A DNA stretch of 64,000 bases from Candidatus Obscuribacterales bacterium (GTDB taxonomy: Bacteria > Cyanobacteriota > Vampirovibrionia > Obscuribacterales > Obscuribacteraceae), in contig JACKCM010000006.1 of assembly GCA_020634035.1 (NCBI GenBank), positions 186,001-250,000 of the forward strand, given 5' to 3'. The position numbers and the translations under genes were made by a program. This document shows, in pieces, positions 1-8,645 of the stretch (its first letter is position 1; each line of letters begins with the position of its first letter). The notes beneath the pieces are model-generated. The model saw only the letters and a list, made by a program, of their open reading frames with translations, searched no databases and was not told the DNA's origin.

Positions 1-897
1 AGTCTGCCCTGGACCAGCCCGAACGGCTTTTATTATCCAAATAAAGAGACAGTTCTGGAAGCAGCCAGAGGCAACCTCGAATCGGTGGCTGTATTCAACG
101 CGGCAAGGCTCAACACCGTTCCCGAGCTGGTTACTGTAGCCCCCAACGCAGGCTATCAGGCAGATTATATATCCAACGCCAGAAAGAAAATCAGACCTTT
201 ATATGATGCCCAGGAGGCAGCCAAAGAGTTTTTCACGATTATGAACACTAATACCGAAGCCAATTTCGGATTCGTGAGCTTCTCCACCAGCGCCGGCACC
301 AGCCCCGGTGAAACCGTTCCTGCCAATAACATCTCGGACAACTATCCGGCAGGTGGTGTCGGCAACTTCCCCAGACCGGCTATCAAACTGGACAAAGACA
401 ACACGAAATACAACGAGGTCATAAACGTGATACCGACCACGGTTGCCTATGGCAACACCAATATCGGAGACGCCCTGCTCAAAGCCAAAGAACAACTGGT
501 TCAAGAACATCGTCCCGGTGCAAAACGTGCCATCGTTTTATTCACAGACGGACAACCGACCTCGCCCGGTGGCGGCGGCAGTCCCTGGTCTTATGCCCGT
601 AGCATTGCCCAGCAGATAAAAGACGAAGGCATCCCAATTTACACCATCGGTCTTGCCCAGAACAGCCAGGTTATCCCCGGGGAATGCAACATCCTCAACG
701 ATGACCCGAATAAACCGGTGACCTACACAGATCAGTTCGGCGTGCCCCAGACCTATGTCCCCGGCGGCTCCAACCCCGGTGTCTCTTATATAGCCGGTAA
801 CGGTGGCAAGTTCTTTCTGGTCACTTCTACGGCAAACCTGAGATTGACTTTCGAAAATATCGCTCGACAGCTGGTCCAGCTCGTCAGTGTAGAGTAA
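1..897 (+). CDS. von Willebrand factor A domain protein, 5' end outside the window
   Basis: The frame is open from base 1 with no stop, so the gene starts upstream and this is its C-terminal part of about 298 residues. The GTG at 85 is not needed as a start. Two VWA (MIDAS-type) landmarks are visible: GNTNIGDAL, which supplies the second metal-binding loop, and AIVLFTDGQP, which supplies the third. The first motif, DxSxS, should lie outside the window. The fold usually binds a divalent metal and a protein ligand. A TadE-like pseudopilin gene follows after 12 bases, which suggests a Tad/TadG-like surface or pilus-associated protein. TadG-like identity is inference; the VWA assignment is firmer. 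Confidence 0.75.
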   Translation, partial: SLPWTSPNGFYYPNKETVLEAARGNLESVAVFNAARLNTVPELVTVAPNAGYQADYISNARKKIRPLYDAQEAAKEFFTIMNTNTEANFGFVSFSTSAGTSPGETVPANNISDNYPAGGVGNFPRPAIKLDKDNTKYNEVINVIPTTVAYGNTNIGDALLKAKEQLVQEHRPGAKRAIVLFTDGQPTSPGGGGSPWSYARSIAQQIKDEGIPIYTIGLAQNSQVIPGECNILNDDPNKPVTYTDQFGVPQTYVPGGSNPGVSYIAGNGGKFFLVTSTANLRLTFENIARQLVQLVSVE

Positions 898-909
898 GGA
901 GAGAAGACC

Positions 910-1392
910 ATGCGCAACAAGCAAAGAAACTCAAAAGGTACCGCGACCATAGAGCTCGCCTGCGGCTCGCTCTTCCTGGTGGTTCTCAGCCTGCTCGCCA
1001 TCGACATCACCATCCTGATGCTCGGTTTCGAGGTCAATGACCGGGCTTGCCGGGACGCCTGTCGAGCCGCTGCCCAGCAGTCGGATTCAAACAAAGCCCG
1101 TACTGCCGCCGAAGCGATTTTGAAAAGCCATAAAACCGATGGTTTCTTCCTTACCCAGCCCATTCTAAAGACCGGACAGGGACAGTTTGTATACAACGAC
1201 TTCGGCGGCGATCCATTGGCCGGGAATCCAACTGTCACAGTGACCACCGAGATAGAATGCCGTACTCCTGTGCCGCTCAATTTTTGCGGCTCGAGCTTCG
1301 CCCATGACGGTGTTTCCTGGGTCTCGGATAAGTTCAAATTTCAGAAGAAGTACACTTTTCCTATAGTGACATTCAATCTGGTGCTGAATTGA
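910..1392 (+). CDS. TadE-like pseudopilin/membrane protein
   Basis: This 160-residue protein has the TadE-family layout. A short basic head is followed by GTATIEL, matching the G-x-x-x-[VI]-E pattern of these pseudopilins. A single hydrophobic segment covers about residues 20-42, and the rest is a polar exported domain with three cysteines. The ATG at 910 follows AAGGAG at a normal distance. The gene sits 12 bases after the VWA gene and is probably in the same operon. The family is found in Tad/Flp pilus loci as minor pilin-like components; no Tad ATPase is visible here. A hairpin at 1421-1460 follows the stop. Confidence 0.7.
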   Translation: MRNKQRNSKGTATIELACGSLFLVVLSLLAIDITILMLGFEVNDRACRDACRAAAQQSDSNKARTAAEAILKSHKTDGFFLTQPILKTGQGQFVYNDFGGDPLAGNPTVTVTTEIECRTPVPLNFCGSSFAHDGVSWVSDKFKFQKKYTFPIVTFNLVLN

Positions 1393-1420
1393 TATAAGTC
1401 TTTCTTCCTCCGAAGGTACT

Positions 1421-1460
1421 AAAGGTGGTGTCACGGAATTTCTCCCCGTGGGCCACTTTT
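1421..1460 (+). terminator. hairpin after the TadE-like gene, probable terminator
   Basis: An 8-bp stem (aaaggtgg with ccactttt, one G-U pair) is capped by a second 5-bp stem (cacgg with ccgtg) and a 9-base loop. It lies 28 bases after the TadE-like stop. The 3' arm ends in TTTT but no longer U-tract follows, so efficiency is uncertain. It would separate the VWA/TadE transcript from the element at 1510-1766. Confidence 0.5.
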
Positions 1461-1509
1461 AGGCAATGCTATTCTGAGCCGAAAAATCAATTTCGAGAAA
1501 TTGAATCAC

Positions 1510-1563
1510 TTCACGCAAACTTCACGATAAATTCACTTACACTTCACGGTTTAATCCTATATT
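1510..1563 (+). promoter_or_regulatory. four TTCAC repeats at 11-bp spacing (Pho-box-like) plus a -10 element
   Basis: TTCAC begins at 1510, 1521, 1532 and 1543, exactly 11 bases apart. The seven-base units read CTTCACG, CTTCACG, ATTCACT and CTTCACG. Tandem direct repeats with 11-bp period are the standard target of PhoB/OmpR-family regulators, which bind head to tail on one DNA face. TATATT at 1558-1563 lies 9 bases after the last unit, close to the usual Pho-box to -10 distance, and no good -35 is present, as expected for an activated promoter. It points rightward into 1570-1766. Which regulator binds is not shown; the OmpR-family gene at 3880-4554 is the nearest candidate. Confidence 0.65.
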
Positions 1564-1569
1564 GGTAGA

Positions 1570-1766
1570 GCAAGTGAATTCGCGACCCTAATTGCTTAAG
1601 CCCTGGTTCTCGCGAAACTCGATGGAGGGATTGACCTGAATTTCGGACAGATTAGCTACGTCGGCCACACATGCGGATCCGGCTGAGAGTCAGGAAGATA
1701 CCAAAAAAGAGCGAACGAGATTTTTTAAGCAATCGCAAGAGCCGCCTCTGGCGGCTCTATTCTTTT
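1570..1766 (+). ncRNA. candidate regulated small RNA, about 195 nt
   Basis: This segment lies between the TTCAC-box promoter and a strong terminator at 1738-1766. It has no convincing reading frame of its own: one frame from 1671 runs through the terminator into the antisense of the kinase gene. Structure is visible: TTCGCGA at 1579-1585 can pair with TCGCGAA at 1610-1616, and TCGGCC near 1650 with GGCTGA near 1681. The terminator U-tract is on the plus strand only, so a rightward transcript must end here, and the TadE transcript probably ends earlier. No match to a known RNA family is recognised. This is inference from promoter plus terminator. Confidence 0.45.
1738..1766 (+). terminator. 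rho-independent terminator
   Basis: AGAGCCGCC (1738-1746) pairs perfectly with GGCGGCTCT (1750-1758) around a TCT loop, and is followed by ATTCTTTT. The U-rich tail is on the plus strand, so it stops rightward transcription. The stop codon of the leftward kinase gene (1757-1759) lies inside the hairpin, so the same stem may also protect that mRNA's 3' end. Confidence 0.85.
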
Positions 1767-3862
1767 AATAGTGGGATCTCGAACCAGAAGATAGAGCCTT
1801 TCTCACCGCCGCCATTGCCGTTTTCGTTCTCGCTTACGGCGCCTTCAATGCCTATGAAACCGTTGTGCTGTTCTACAATCGCTTTGGCGATAGCAAGGCC
1901 AAGCCCGGTGCCGCCTTTTTCTCGATTGTCCCTGGTCGAGACCTGCTCGAAACGCCCGAAAAGCTTATGGGCTTCTTCTTCCGGTACTCCCGGTCCTTCG
2001 TCCTCGATCTCGAAACGACACCGGTCTTTGGCTTCTGAAGTGCGGACATAGACCTTGCCCTCGTCAGGGGACCATTTGATAGCGTTCGAGAGCAAATTGC
2101 TCAAAACCTGCTGAATCCTGTCTTCGTCGGCGAGCACTAAATCGCTCTCTTTTATATCCACACAGATTTCGATGCCCTTATCCTCAGCCAGGCTTGAGAT
2201 ACTGCCTACGGCGCGCTCTATGATAGTGCCCGGGGAGAGCTTCTTGAGCTCCAGATCCAGCTTGCCTGCCTCTATCTTTCGAATGTCGAGGATGTCGTTG
2301 ATTAATCTAATAAGTCGATCAGCTTCCTCACAGGCTATATCGAGAACCGGTTTGTTCTCTTTACCCTGAATAAGTCCAAGAGCGGTACGGATGGCGGTGA
2401 GCGGCGTGCGCAGCTCATGAGAAACTGTGGAATAAAACTCTTTGACCCGGCGCTCGGCGTCTTTGCGCTCGGTGACGTCTCTGACGATGCCGGTGATGAT
2501 CTGGTTATCTTCTAAGCGAATGACGCTCAGAGCTACTTCTACCGGTATTTCCACACCGTCCTTACGGATACCGTAGAACTCTCGTCCGATTCCAAAGACC
2601 CTTCTCTCGCCGGTTTTTATGGGGCTGGTGCCGCTTTTGCCATCGGCGCCGCCCAGCAGATTGGGCAGAATCAAATTGACGTCCTCGCCTAAGAGCTCAT
2701 CGGAGTCATAGCCGAATAGTCTTGTCAGAGCAGAGTTTATAGACTCGATTGTCCCGTCGGAGTTTATCGTTATGATGCCATCGGGGGCGGTCTCGACGAT
2801 GGCACGCATCCGGGCGGCACGCTCTTGCGACGCCTGCTCCGCCAGTTTGCGCTCGGTGATATCCCTGGCCTCCGAAATAAGAAAGACCACTTTGTCGCCT
2901 TCATCAAAGATAGGCTTCACAGAGAAGTCCACCGTCGCCTGACGGCTCTTGCCCGAGACCTCCTCTTCCATGCGTACCATCTCGCCCTGACCGGCTTTTT
3001 TGACGGCGTCTTTTATGCGGGTACGTGCTTCTTCCGAATGGCTCCACCAGGGGGCTTCCCAGAAATCCTTCTCTTTGACGTCATCGAGTGAAATACCGGC
3101 AAAATCGAGCGCCGACTGATTGGCTTCGAGCACTATGCCTTCCGGCGATAACAGTCCGCTGAACTGAAATGTCTGGTTGAAGACTGCTCTAAAGCGCTTT
3201 TCGGCAATCCGCAAAGAGCGCTCGGCACGCTGTCTTTCGTTCACATATTTATGAACCACCGCCACAATCACAAGCAAAATGATAAGAGCCACCGACATCA
3301 ACAGGGTTATACCGGCTACCGTCTGCATGCTGCCCCGGTCCATCTCTCGTGCCCTTACTTTGAACTCGAGCTCAGCCTGAGAGCCCAGTTCGTCCACCAT
3401 CACCTCGATATGCTTGGTGACCATCTCTTCACCAAGCTCCTCAGCCCGCTTCGCCGCTGCCTGTGAGCCCTCTTTCTGTTTGAGCAGAATCACCTCTTCG
3501 GCGCATTCGGTCCTGACCCGGATGTACTCTTTGATCTCGTCTTTGATCATGCGGTGTCGACCGTGAAGAATGACCTCCAGCTCTTCGATACGGCTATTCA
3601 CTCTTTTGATGCCGTTTTTGTATTGCTTGTAATAACGCGGCTGACCGCTCCAGATATAAGCCTGCTCTCCTGCTATAGCGTAGGCGAGGTCATACTTGAT
3701 GCTGTCGAGGGCCATGAGCACCGTCAATCTCTGTTGAGAGAGATTGGTGTCCTGAATACGGCTGAAACACTGGCGCAGCGAAATGGTGCCGATATGAATC
3801 AGGAGGAGCACCGTGACACCAATGGCGATTGTGGTCATGGTTGTGAGGGACCAGTTCTTCAT
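1757..3862 (-). CDS. membrane sensor histidine kinase (CHASE3-like, two PAS, HisKA, HATPase)
   Basis: The protein has 701 residues. TM helices at about 8-29 and 181-205 flank a helical exported sensor domain with CHASE3 character. Two PAS domains follow (about 222-340 and 350-470; the second begins near ETAPDGIITINSDG). The HisKA box STVSHELRTPLTA carries the phospho-accepting His482. The ATPase domain shows NLLSNAIKWSPDEG, DEGPGVP and GGTGLGLAIAKA. It should autophosphorylate and pass phosphate to the regulator encoded 17 bases upstream in the same operon. The signal is unknown: CHASE3 gives no ligand and no heme or flavin motif is obvious in the PAS domains. Confidence 0.92.
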   Translation of the reverse strand: MKNWSLTTMTTIAIGVTVLLLIHIGTISLRQCFSRIQDTNLSQQRLTVLMALDSIKYDLAYAIAGEQAYIWSGQPRYYKQYKNGIKRVNSRIEELEVILHGRHRMIKDEIKEYIRVRTECAEEVILLKQKEGSQAAAKRAEELGEEMVTKHIEVMVDELGSQAELEFKVRAREMDRGSMQTVAGITLLMSVALIILLVIVAVVHKYVNERQRAERSLRIAEKRFRAVFNQTFQFSGLLSPEGIVLEANQSALDFAGISLDDVKEKDFWEAPWWSHSEEARTRIKDAVKKAGQGEMVRMEEEVSGKSRQATVDFSVKPIFDEGDKVVFLISEARDITERKLAEQASQERAARMRAIVETAPDGIITINSDGTIESINSALTRLFGYDSDELLGEDVNLILPNLLGGADGKSGTSPIKTGERRVFGIGREFYGIRKDGVEIPVEVALSVIRLEDNQIITGIVRDVTERKDAERRVKEFYSTVSHELRTPLTAIRTALGLIQGKENKPVLDIACEEADRLIRLINDILDIRKIEAGKLDLELKKLSPGTIIERAVGSISSLAEDKGIEICVDIKESDLVLADEDRIQQVLSNLLSNAIKWSPDEGKVYVRTSEAKDRCRFEIEDEGPGVPEEEAHKLFGRFEQVSTRDNREKGGTGLGLAIAKAIVEQHNGFIGIEGAVSENENGNGGGEKGSIFWFEIPLLKE

Positions 3863-3879
3863 GGCGCTGCCAATCGACC

Positions 3880-4554
3880 TCAGTTATCGACGATTCTATA
3901 ACCCTGACCCCGTTTGGTCCGGATATAGCCGTTTTCCTCGCTGTCACCCAGCTTTTTGCGCAGGGTCTTCATATGGGTGCGGACCGAATCTATTGAGGCA
4001 GACGAATCGCTGTCCCAGACGCGATCTAAAATAGCCTCCAGACTGAAACTCTGATTGGGATATCGCATCAGAAGCTCCAGCAGGCTGAATTCTTTGGCGG
4101 TAAGCTCTATCTCTTTGCCGTCTTTGAGCACAAGCCCGGCGCTGGAATCGAGCTCTATATCACGGACCCGGAGCTTGCGTCCGGTATAGGACGGCGGTCT
4201 TCTGAGCAGGGCGTTGACCCTGGCGTCCAGTTCGGTGGGATGAAAGGGCTTGACCATATAGTCGTCGGCGCCGGCGTTGAGCCCGCTCGCTTTGTCCTCG
4301 ACGGTACCCTTGGCGGTGAGCATCAAGATAGGGATGCGACCACCAGCTGAGCGGTACTCCCGGCAGACATCGATACCGGAGGCATCGGGCAACATCCAGT
4401 CCAGGATGACTATCTCATAGTTGTTGCTCCTGAGCTGCGCCAGGGCGTCAAGCCCGCGACCGGCAACATCGACCAGGTGCCTGTTCTGCTCGAGCTGCAT
4501 CTTGAGGAGATAAGCGAGGTTCTTATCGTCCTCGACTAATAATATCTTGGCCAT
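3880..4554 (-). CDS. OmpR/PhoB-family response regulator
   Basis: This 224-residue protein has a receiver domain (1-118) with acidic residues D9-D10, phospho-acceptor Asp52 (VILDWMLPD), and the conserved Lys in MVKPF. A winged-helix DNA-binding domain follows (about 128-222: ELTAKEFSLLELL, VRTHMKTLRKKLGD, RTKRGQGYRI). The ATG is at 4554. It is the first gene of a two-gene operon with the kinase at 1757-3862. Members bind 11-bp-spaced direct repeats, so this is the nearest candidate to act on the TTCAC box at 1510-1547. A 10-bp-spaced AACAGG pair lies just upstream. The regulated process is not evident. Confidence 0.93.
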   Translation of the reverse strand: MAKILLVEDDKNLAYLLKMQLEQNRHLVDVAGRGLDALAQLRSNNYEIVILDWMLPDASGIDVCREYRSAGGRIPILMLTAKGTVEDKASGLNAGADDYMVKPFHPTELDARVNALLRRPPSYTGRKLRVRDIELDSSAGLVLKDGKEIELTAKEFSLLELLMRYPNQSFSLEAILDRVWDSDSSASIDSVRTHMKTLRKKLGDSEENGYIRTKRGQGYRIVDN

Positions 4555-4579
4555 GCAATAGTCCTTGAATCATCAAATC

Positions 4580-4595
4580 AACAGGCTTAAACAGG
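4580..4595 (-). promoter_or_regulatory. AACAGG direct repeat upstream of the response regulator
   Basis: AACAGG occurs at 4580-4585 and 4590-4595, ten bases apart, 26-41 bases before the regulator's ATG. On the coding strand it reads CCTGTT twice. Such a repeat could be an autoregulatory site, but two short copies are weak evidence. Confidence 0.25.
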
Positions 4596-4642
4596 TAGCT
4601 TTAAAACAAACTGATCTATATATGCCTCAATTGCAGGCTCAT

Positions 4643-5452
4643 TTATCTTCGACCGATATAACGAATAAGACCTTCCGGATCATCGGTGATGATGCCGTCC
4701 ACTCCCATAGCAAGGGCGTCTTTCCAGCTGCTCTCACCGTTGACAGTCCAGGGATTGACCGAAAGACCCTCTTTATGCGCCCGATCCACCGCATCTTTGC
4801 GGATTTCGCCAAAGCCGGGGTTCCAGCCCGAAGCCCCCAGGGAGCGGGCATAGGAGCCAATATCAGACACTATCGCCACATCGAGGAAGGCGATTTTATA
4901 ATCCGGGGCTTTCTCGTGAAAGCGCTTCAAGAACTCATGATCGAAAGAGATCACGGTGACGGCGTCTTTATGCTTGTAGGTCGAAAGCAGGGCGATAAGA
5001 TCGTCTTCGAGATTATCGTATTTAACCGGGGCGTTTTTGACCTCGATAAAAAGATGCGCTTTGCCGTCTATGAGCGCAAGCACCTCTTTCAAAAGCGGTA
5101 TCTTTTCGTCCTTGAATTTCTTGCCGTACCATAATCCGGCACTGTGGCTTCTCAGTTGATCAAAAGTCAGATCTTTGATCAAGCCCTTTCCATCGGTGGT
5201 TCTATCGATGGTTTCATCATGGATGACCACCAGCTCACCGGATTTGCAACGGTGCACATCCAGTTCGATGGCGTCGACTTCGGCAGTCAGACTGTTTTTA
5301 AAGGCGGCCATGGTATTTTCTGGTGCCCACATTTTGCCGCCCCGATGAGCAATCACCATCGGTTTACCGGCGCTGTCGGCTGCCATAGTTGCAAGCGTCG
5401 TCAGATTCAGAAGAATCACCGCGCCTAAATAAAGCAAAATTCGAACAGTCAT
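4643..5452 (-). CDS. exported glycerophosphodiester phosphodiesterase
   Basis: The 269-residue protein starts with a signal peptide (hydrophobic residues 5-22, likely cut after ATMA or ATMAA) and then a GDPD domain. The motif IAHRGG carries catalytic His36, followed by APENTMAAF, the metal-binding pair in IELDVH, and VIHDETIDRTTDG with the second catalytic His. It should hydrolyse glycerophosphodiesters in the periplasm to sn-glycerol-3-phosphate and an alcohol, a route for scavenging phosphate and glycerol from lipid head groups. The start is supported by AGGAG just upstream. It is the last gene of the archease-rtcB-treS operon, 22 bases after treS. Confidence 0.9.
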   Translation of the reverse strand: MTVRILLYLGAVILLNLTTLATMAADSAGKPMVIAHRGGKMWAPENTMAAFKNSLTAEVDAIELDVHRCKSGELVVIHDETIDRTTDGKGLIKDLTFDQLRSHSAGLWYGKKFKDEKIPLLKEVLALIDGKAHLFIEVKNAPVKYDNLEDDLIALLSTYKHKDAVTVISFDHEFLKRFHEKAPDYKIAFLDVAIVSDIGSYARSLGASGWNPGFGEIRKDAVDRAHKEGLSVNPWTVNGESSWKDALAMGVDGIITDDPEGLIRYIGRR

Positions 5453-5474
5453 CGATACTCTCCTGCTTGTCGCG

Positions 5475-7127
5475 TCAATGGCTCAGGGAGAGCCAGTAGA
5501 AAGAATGGGGCGCCATGGTGAGAGTGTAGGGACTCTCCTCAATTTGATGGAGCTGGGTGCCCGAGAAAAGATCTCCCGGTGAATGACCGGCAAACTCGCC
5601 AAGGTCTAGACTGACCGATTGGACCGAAGAAGCCAGGTTGAAAACACAGAGCACAGAACGACTCTCGTAACTTCTGATGAAAGCAAAAATCTTCTTGTTA
5701 GCCGGCTCGAGATAGCGAATCTGACCCCTTCCGAATACTCGAAATTTTTTGCGCAGGTTAATTATGCGGCGCATCCAGTGAAGCAGAGAAGACTTATCCA
5801 GCTCTTGAGACTCGACATTGACCGCCTCGTAACCATATACGGTGTTCATGATAGGCTGACTGTAGAGCTTCTCGGCGTTGGCGCGAGAGAAACCGGCATT
5901 GCGGTCGGCGCTCCACTGCATGGGGGTTCTGACACCGTCTCTGTCATTCAGATAGATGTTGTCGCCCATGCCAATTTCGTCACCATAGTAGACAATGGGA
6001 GTGCCCGGCAAAGAGAAGAGCATACCGTTCATCAGTTTAATTTTGTCTATGTTATTGTCCAGAAGAGTCGCCAGTCTGCGCCGGATGCCGACATTGGCTT
6101 TCATGCGCGGGTCGGGAGCATAGGCGTTGTACATATAGGCCCGCTCTTCTTCTGATACCATCTCCAGAGTCAATTCATCGTGGTTACGCAGGAACATAGC
6201 CCACTGGCAATCGGATGGAATCTCGGGAGTGGCTTTGAGAATATCCAGTATTGGAGTAGCGTCTTCTTTATGCAGACCGAGATAGAGTCTGGGCATCACC
6301 GGAAAGTGATAGCACATGTGACACTCGTCACTATCGCCGAAATACTCTATTACATCTTCAGGCCATTGATTGGCCTCGGCTAAAAGAAACTTGTTCTTGA
6401 AATTGTCATCGAGGTTTTTGCGAACCTGTTTGATTACAGTGTGGGTCTCGGCCAGATTCTCGCAATTGGTGCCATCTCTTTCGACAAGATAGGGAATGGC
6501 ATCCAACCTCAGTCCGTCCACTCCTCGCTTGAGCCAGAAGTGCATGACCTCGAGCACCGCTTTCAATACCTCGGGATTATCGAAATTGAGATCCGGCTGA
6601 TGCGAAAAGAATCGGTGCCAGAAATACTGTTTGGCTATTGGATCCCAGGTCCAGTTCGAAGTTTCGGTATCGACAAAGATAATCCGGGCGTCTTTGTAGA
6701 GATCTTCTCCATCGCTCCAGACATAGAAATTGCGCTCGGGGCTGCCGGCAGGAGCCGACCGCGCTCTCTGGAACCAGGGATGCTGGTCGGAAGTATGATT
6801 GACTACAAATTCGGTTATAACTTTTAGATCTCGTTTTCGCGCTTCCTGCAAAAAGCGCTCGGCATCATTTATGGTGCCGTATATAGGATTTACAGATTGA
6901 TAGTCGGCTACATCGAAACCATCATCTTTCAAAGGCGAAGGGAAGAAAGGCAAAAGCCAGATGCAATCGACTCCTAGATTCTTCACATAATCCAGCTTTT
7001 CTATTAAGCCGCTGAAGTCTCCATAGCCGTCATCGTTGGCATCGTAGAATGTCTTCACATGCATCTGGTAGATGATCGCATCTTTGTACCAGAGACTGTC
7101 CTGAATATTCCTGGCTTCCTCGGTCAC
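5475..7127 (-). CDS. treS: trehalose synthase (maltose alpha-D-glucosyltransferase), GH13
   Basis: The 550-residue protein is a complete single-domain TreS, without the maltokinase fusion seen in some species. The start is GTG behind a strong GGGGGAGG ribosome site. Typical TreS blocks are WYKDAIIYQMHVKTF, WLLPFFPSPLKDDGFD, HQPDLNFDNPEV, GLRLDAIPYLVERDG (nucleophile Asp), LLAEANQWPED (acid/base Glu) and FLRNHDELTLEM (third catalytic Asp). It isomerises maltose and trehalose in the cytosol, linking glycogen/maltose metabolism with a stress protectant. It sits 16 bases after rtcB; no other trehalose gene is in the window. Confidence 0.9.
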   Translation of the reverse strand: MTEEARNIQDSLWYKDAIIYQMHVKTFYDANDDGYGDFSGLIEKLDYVKNLGVDCIWLLPFFPSPLKDDGFDVADYQSVNPIYGTINDAERFLQEARKRDLKVITEFVVNHTSDQHPWFQRARSAPAGSPERNFYVWSDGEDLYKDARIIFVDTETSNWTWDPIAKQYFWHRFFSHQPDLNFDNPEVLKAVLEVMHFWLKRGVDGLRLDAIPYLVERDGTNCENLAETHTVIKQVRKNLDDNFKNKFLLAEANQWPEDVIEYFGDSDECHMCYHFPVMPRLYLGLHKEDATPILDILKATPEIPSDCQWAMFLRNHDELTLEMVSEEERAYMYNAYAPDPRMKANVGIRRRLATLLDNNIDKIKLMNGMLFSLPGTPIVYYGDEIGMGDNIYLNDRDGVRTPMQWSADRNAGFSRANAEKLYSQPIMNTVYGYEAVNVESQELDKSSLLHWMRRIINLRKKFRVFGRGQIRYLEPANKKIFAFIRSYESRSVLCVFNLASSVQSVSLDLGEFAGHSPGDLFSGTQLHQIEESPYTLTMAPHSFYWLSLSH

Positions 7128-7143
7128 TTTGCCTCCCCCTCTG

Positions 7144-8613
7144 TCATCCTTTAACCACTCCGATAGGTTTCAATCTTGCCACCGGTCTTGCCAGACCGGC
7201 GTTTTTAACCGCTTCGATAACTTTGTCGATGGGCTTGTAAGCTTCAGGCACCTCTTCGGTCAGACCCTCTCGCGAAGAGGCTCTTGCTATCACGCCCCGG
7301 GCTTTCAGTTGTGCCACCACGTCTTTGGATTGACGACCTTTCCTTGCCTGGGTGCGACTCATCAACCTTCCTGCACCATGACAGACACTGCCGAAACTCT
7401 CTTCTAGTGCTTCTTGAGTCCCGACCAGAACATAAGAAGCCCGACCCATATCACCGGGAATAATAACCGGCTGTCCGAACTCTTGAAATTCAGAAGCCAA
7501 CTCTGCTCTACCGGCGGGGAAGGCCCTGGTGGCACCTTTTCGGTGGATGAGAAGAGACTGCATCCGACCATCTACTAAATGATCTTCGAACTTTGCCATG
7601 TTATGGGCCACGTCATAGACCAGCTCGATTGGACAGTCCTTACCAAAAGTCTTTTTCATGACCTGCCGAATGAAGTGGGTAATGCACTGTCGATTGGCAA
7701 AGGCAAAATTGGCTGAGGCGGCCATGGCACCAAGATAATGACGTCCCTCGGATGACTCTATCGGACAGGCGGCCAGTTCACGGTCGGGCAGCCGGATATC
7801 GTACTTCTTCATGACCGGTGCCATGGTCGAAAGATGCTCGGTGCATACCTGATGCCCCAGCCCTCTCGAGCCGCAGTGGATCATAAAACAGACCTGGTCT
7901 TTAAAAAGTCCGAAAGCCGCTGCCAGCCTTTCGTCAAACACATGTTCGACTAAATCAACTTCGAGAAAATGATTACCGGATCCAAGCGTGCCCAGTTGAC
8001 TCGAGCCACGCTTGATGGCACGAGCCGAGACAGCTTCCGGATCAGCCAGCTTTTGAAAACCACCATCTTCGGTGCGGTCTAAATCGCGCTCATAGCCCAT
8101 ACCTTCTGCAAGTGCCCAGGAAGATCCTTTGGCCAGCACGTTTTTGACTTGTTTTTCATCCAGTTTAATCCGTCCGGTTTTACCCGCCCCGGTCGGGACA
8201 GATTTGAACAGATTCTCTACCAGCGCTTCAAGATTGTTTCCCAGATCCGATCGGCTCAATGGGCTGGATAACAATCTGACACCACAGTTGATATCGAAAC
8301 CGACCCCACCGGGTGATACCACTCCGGTGGCAGGGTCCATAGCTGCTACCCCTCCTATCGGAAATCCGTAGCCCTGATGCATATCTGGCATCGCCATAGC
8401 ATGTCCGACAATGCCGGGCAGAGTGGCGACATTGGCCACCTGTTCTAATGACAGATCCCGGCACACATCACCTATGAGGTCGGGACTGGAGAAAACCTTG
8501 GCATCCGTTCTCATGCCGTGTTTGTAGAAGCTGGGGATGACATAACGATTGTCGTCCTCCACCTGGATGATATTGTCCCACCGGGTACCGGTCTTAAGAG
8601 TTGCAGGTGCCAT
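7144..8613 (-). CDS. rtcB: RNA-splicing ligase RtcB
   Basis: This 489-residue protein matches the RtcB family along its length: PGGVGFDINCGVRL (Mn-binding Asp and Cys), GTLGSGNHFLEV (metal site and GTP-binding Asn), HCGSRGLGHQVC, YDVAHNMAKFE, and CHGAGRLMSRTQA containing the His that is guanylylated. RtcB joins RNA 2',3'-cyclic phosphate or 3'-phosphate ends to 5'-OH ends using GTP and Mn2+. The upstream gene encodes archease, which speeds up RtcB guanylylation, so the pair is a complete ligase module. Its natural substrate in this organism (tRNA or rRNA damage repair) is unknown. Confidence 0.95.
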   Translation of the reverse strand: MAPATLKTGTRWDNIIQVEDDNRYVIPSFYKHGMRTDAKVFSSPDLIGDVCRDLSLEQVANVATLPGIVGHAMAMPDMHQGYGFPIGGVAAMDPATGVVSPGGVGFDINCGVRLLSSPLSRSDLGNNLEALVENLFKSVPTGAGKTGRIKLDEKQVKNVLAKGSSWALAEGMGYERDLDRTEDGGFQKLADPEAVSARAIKRGSSQLGTLGSGNHFLEVDLVEHVFDERLAAAFGLFKDQVCFMIHCGSRGLGHQVCTEHLSTMAPVMKKYDIRLPDRELAACPIESSEGRHYLGAMAASANFAFANRQCITHFIRQVMKKTFGKDCPIELVYDVAHNMAKFEDHLVDGRMQSLLIHRKGATRAFPAGRAELASEFQEFGQPVIIPGDMGRASYVLVGTQEALEESFGSVCHGAGRLMSRTQARKGRQSKDVVAQLKARGVIARASSREGLTEEVPEAYKPIDKVIEAVKNAGLARPVARLKPIGVVKG

Positions 8614-8645
8614 CCGTTAATTGTATTCGATTCTAAATAACGCGT

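Noticed and set aside
1671..2051. 126-codon frame on the plus strand opposite the histidine kinase
   Set aside because: It runs through the terminator at 1738-1766 and is antisense to well-conserved kinase sequence; the translation has no recognisable features.
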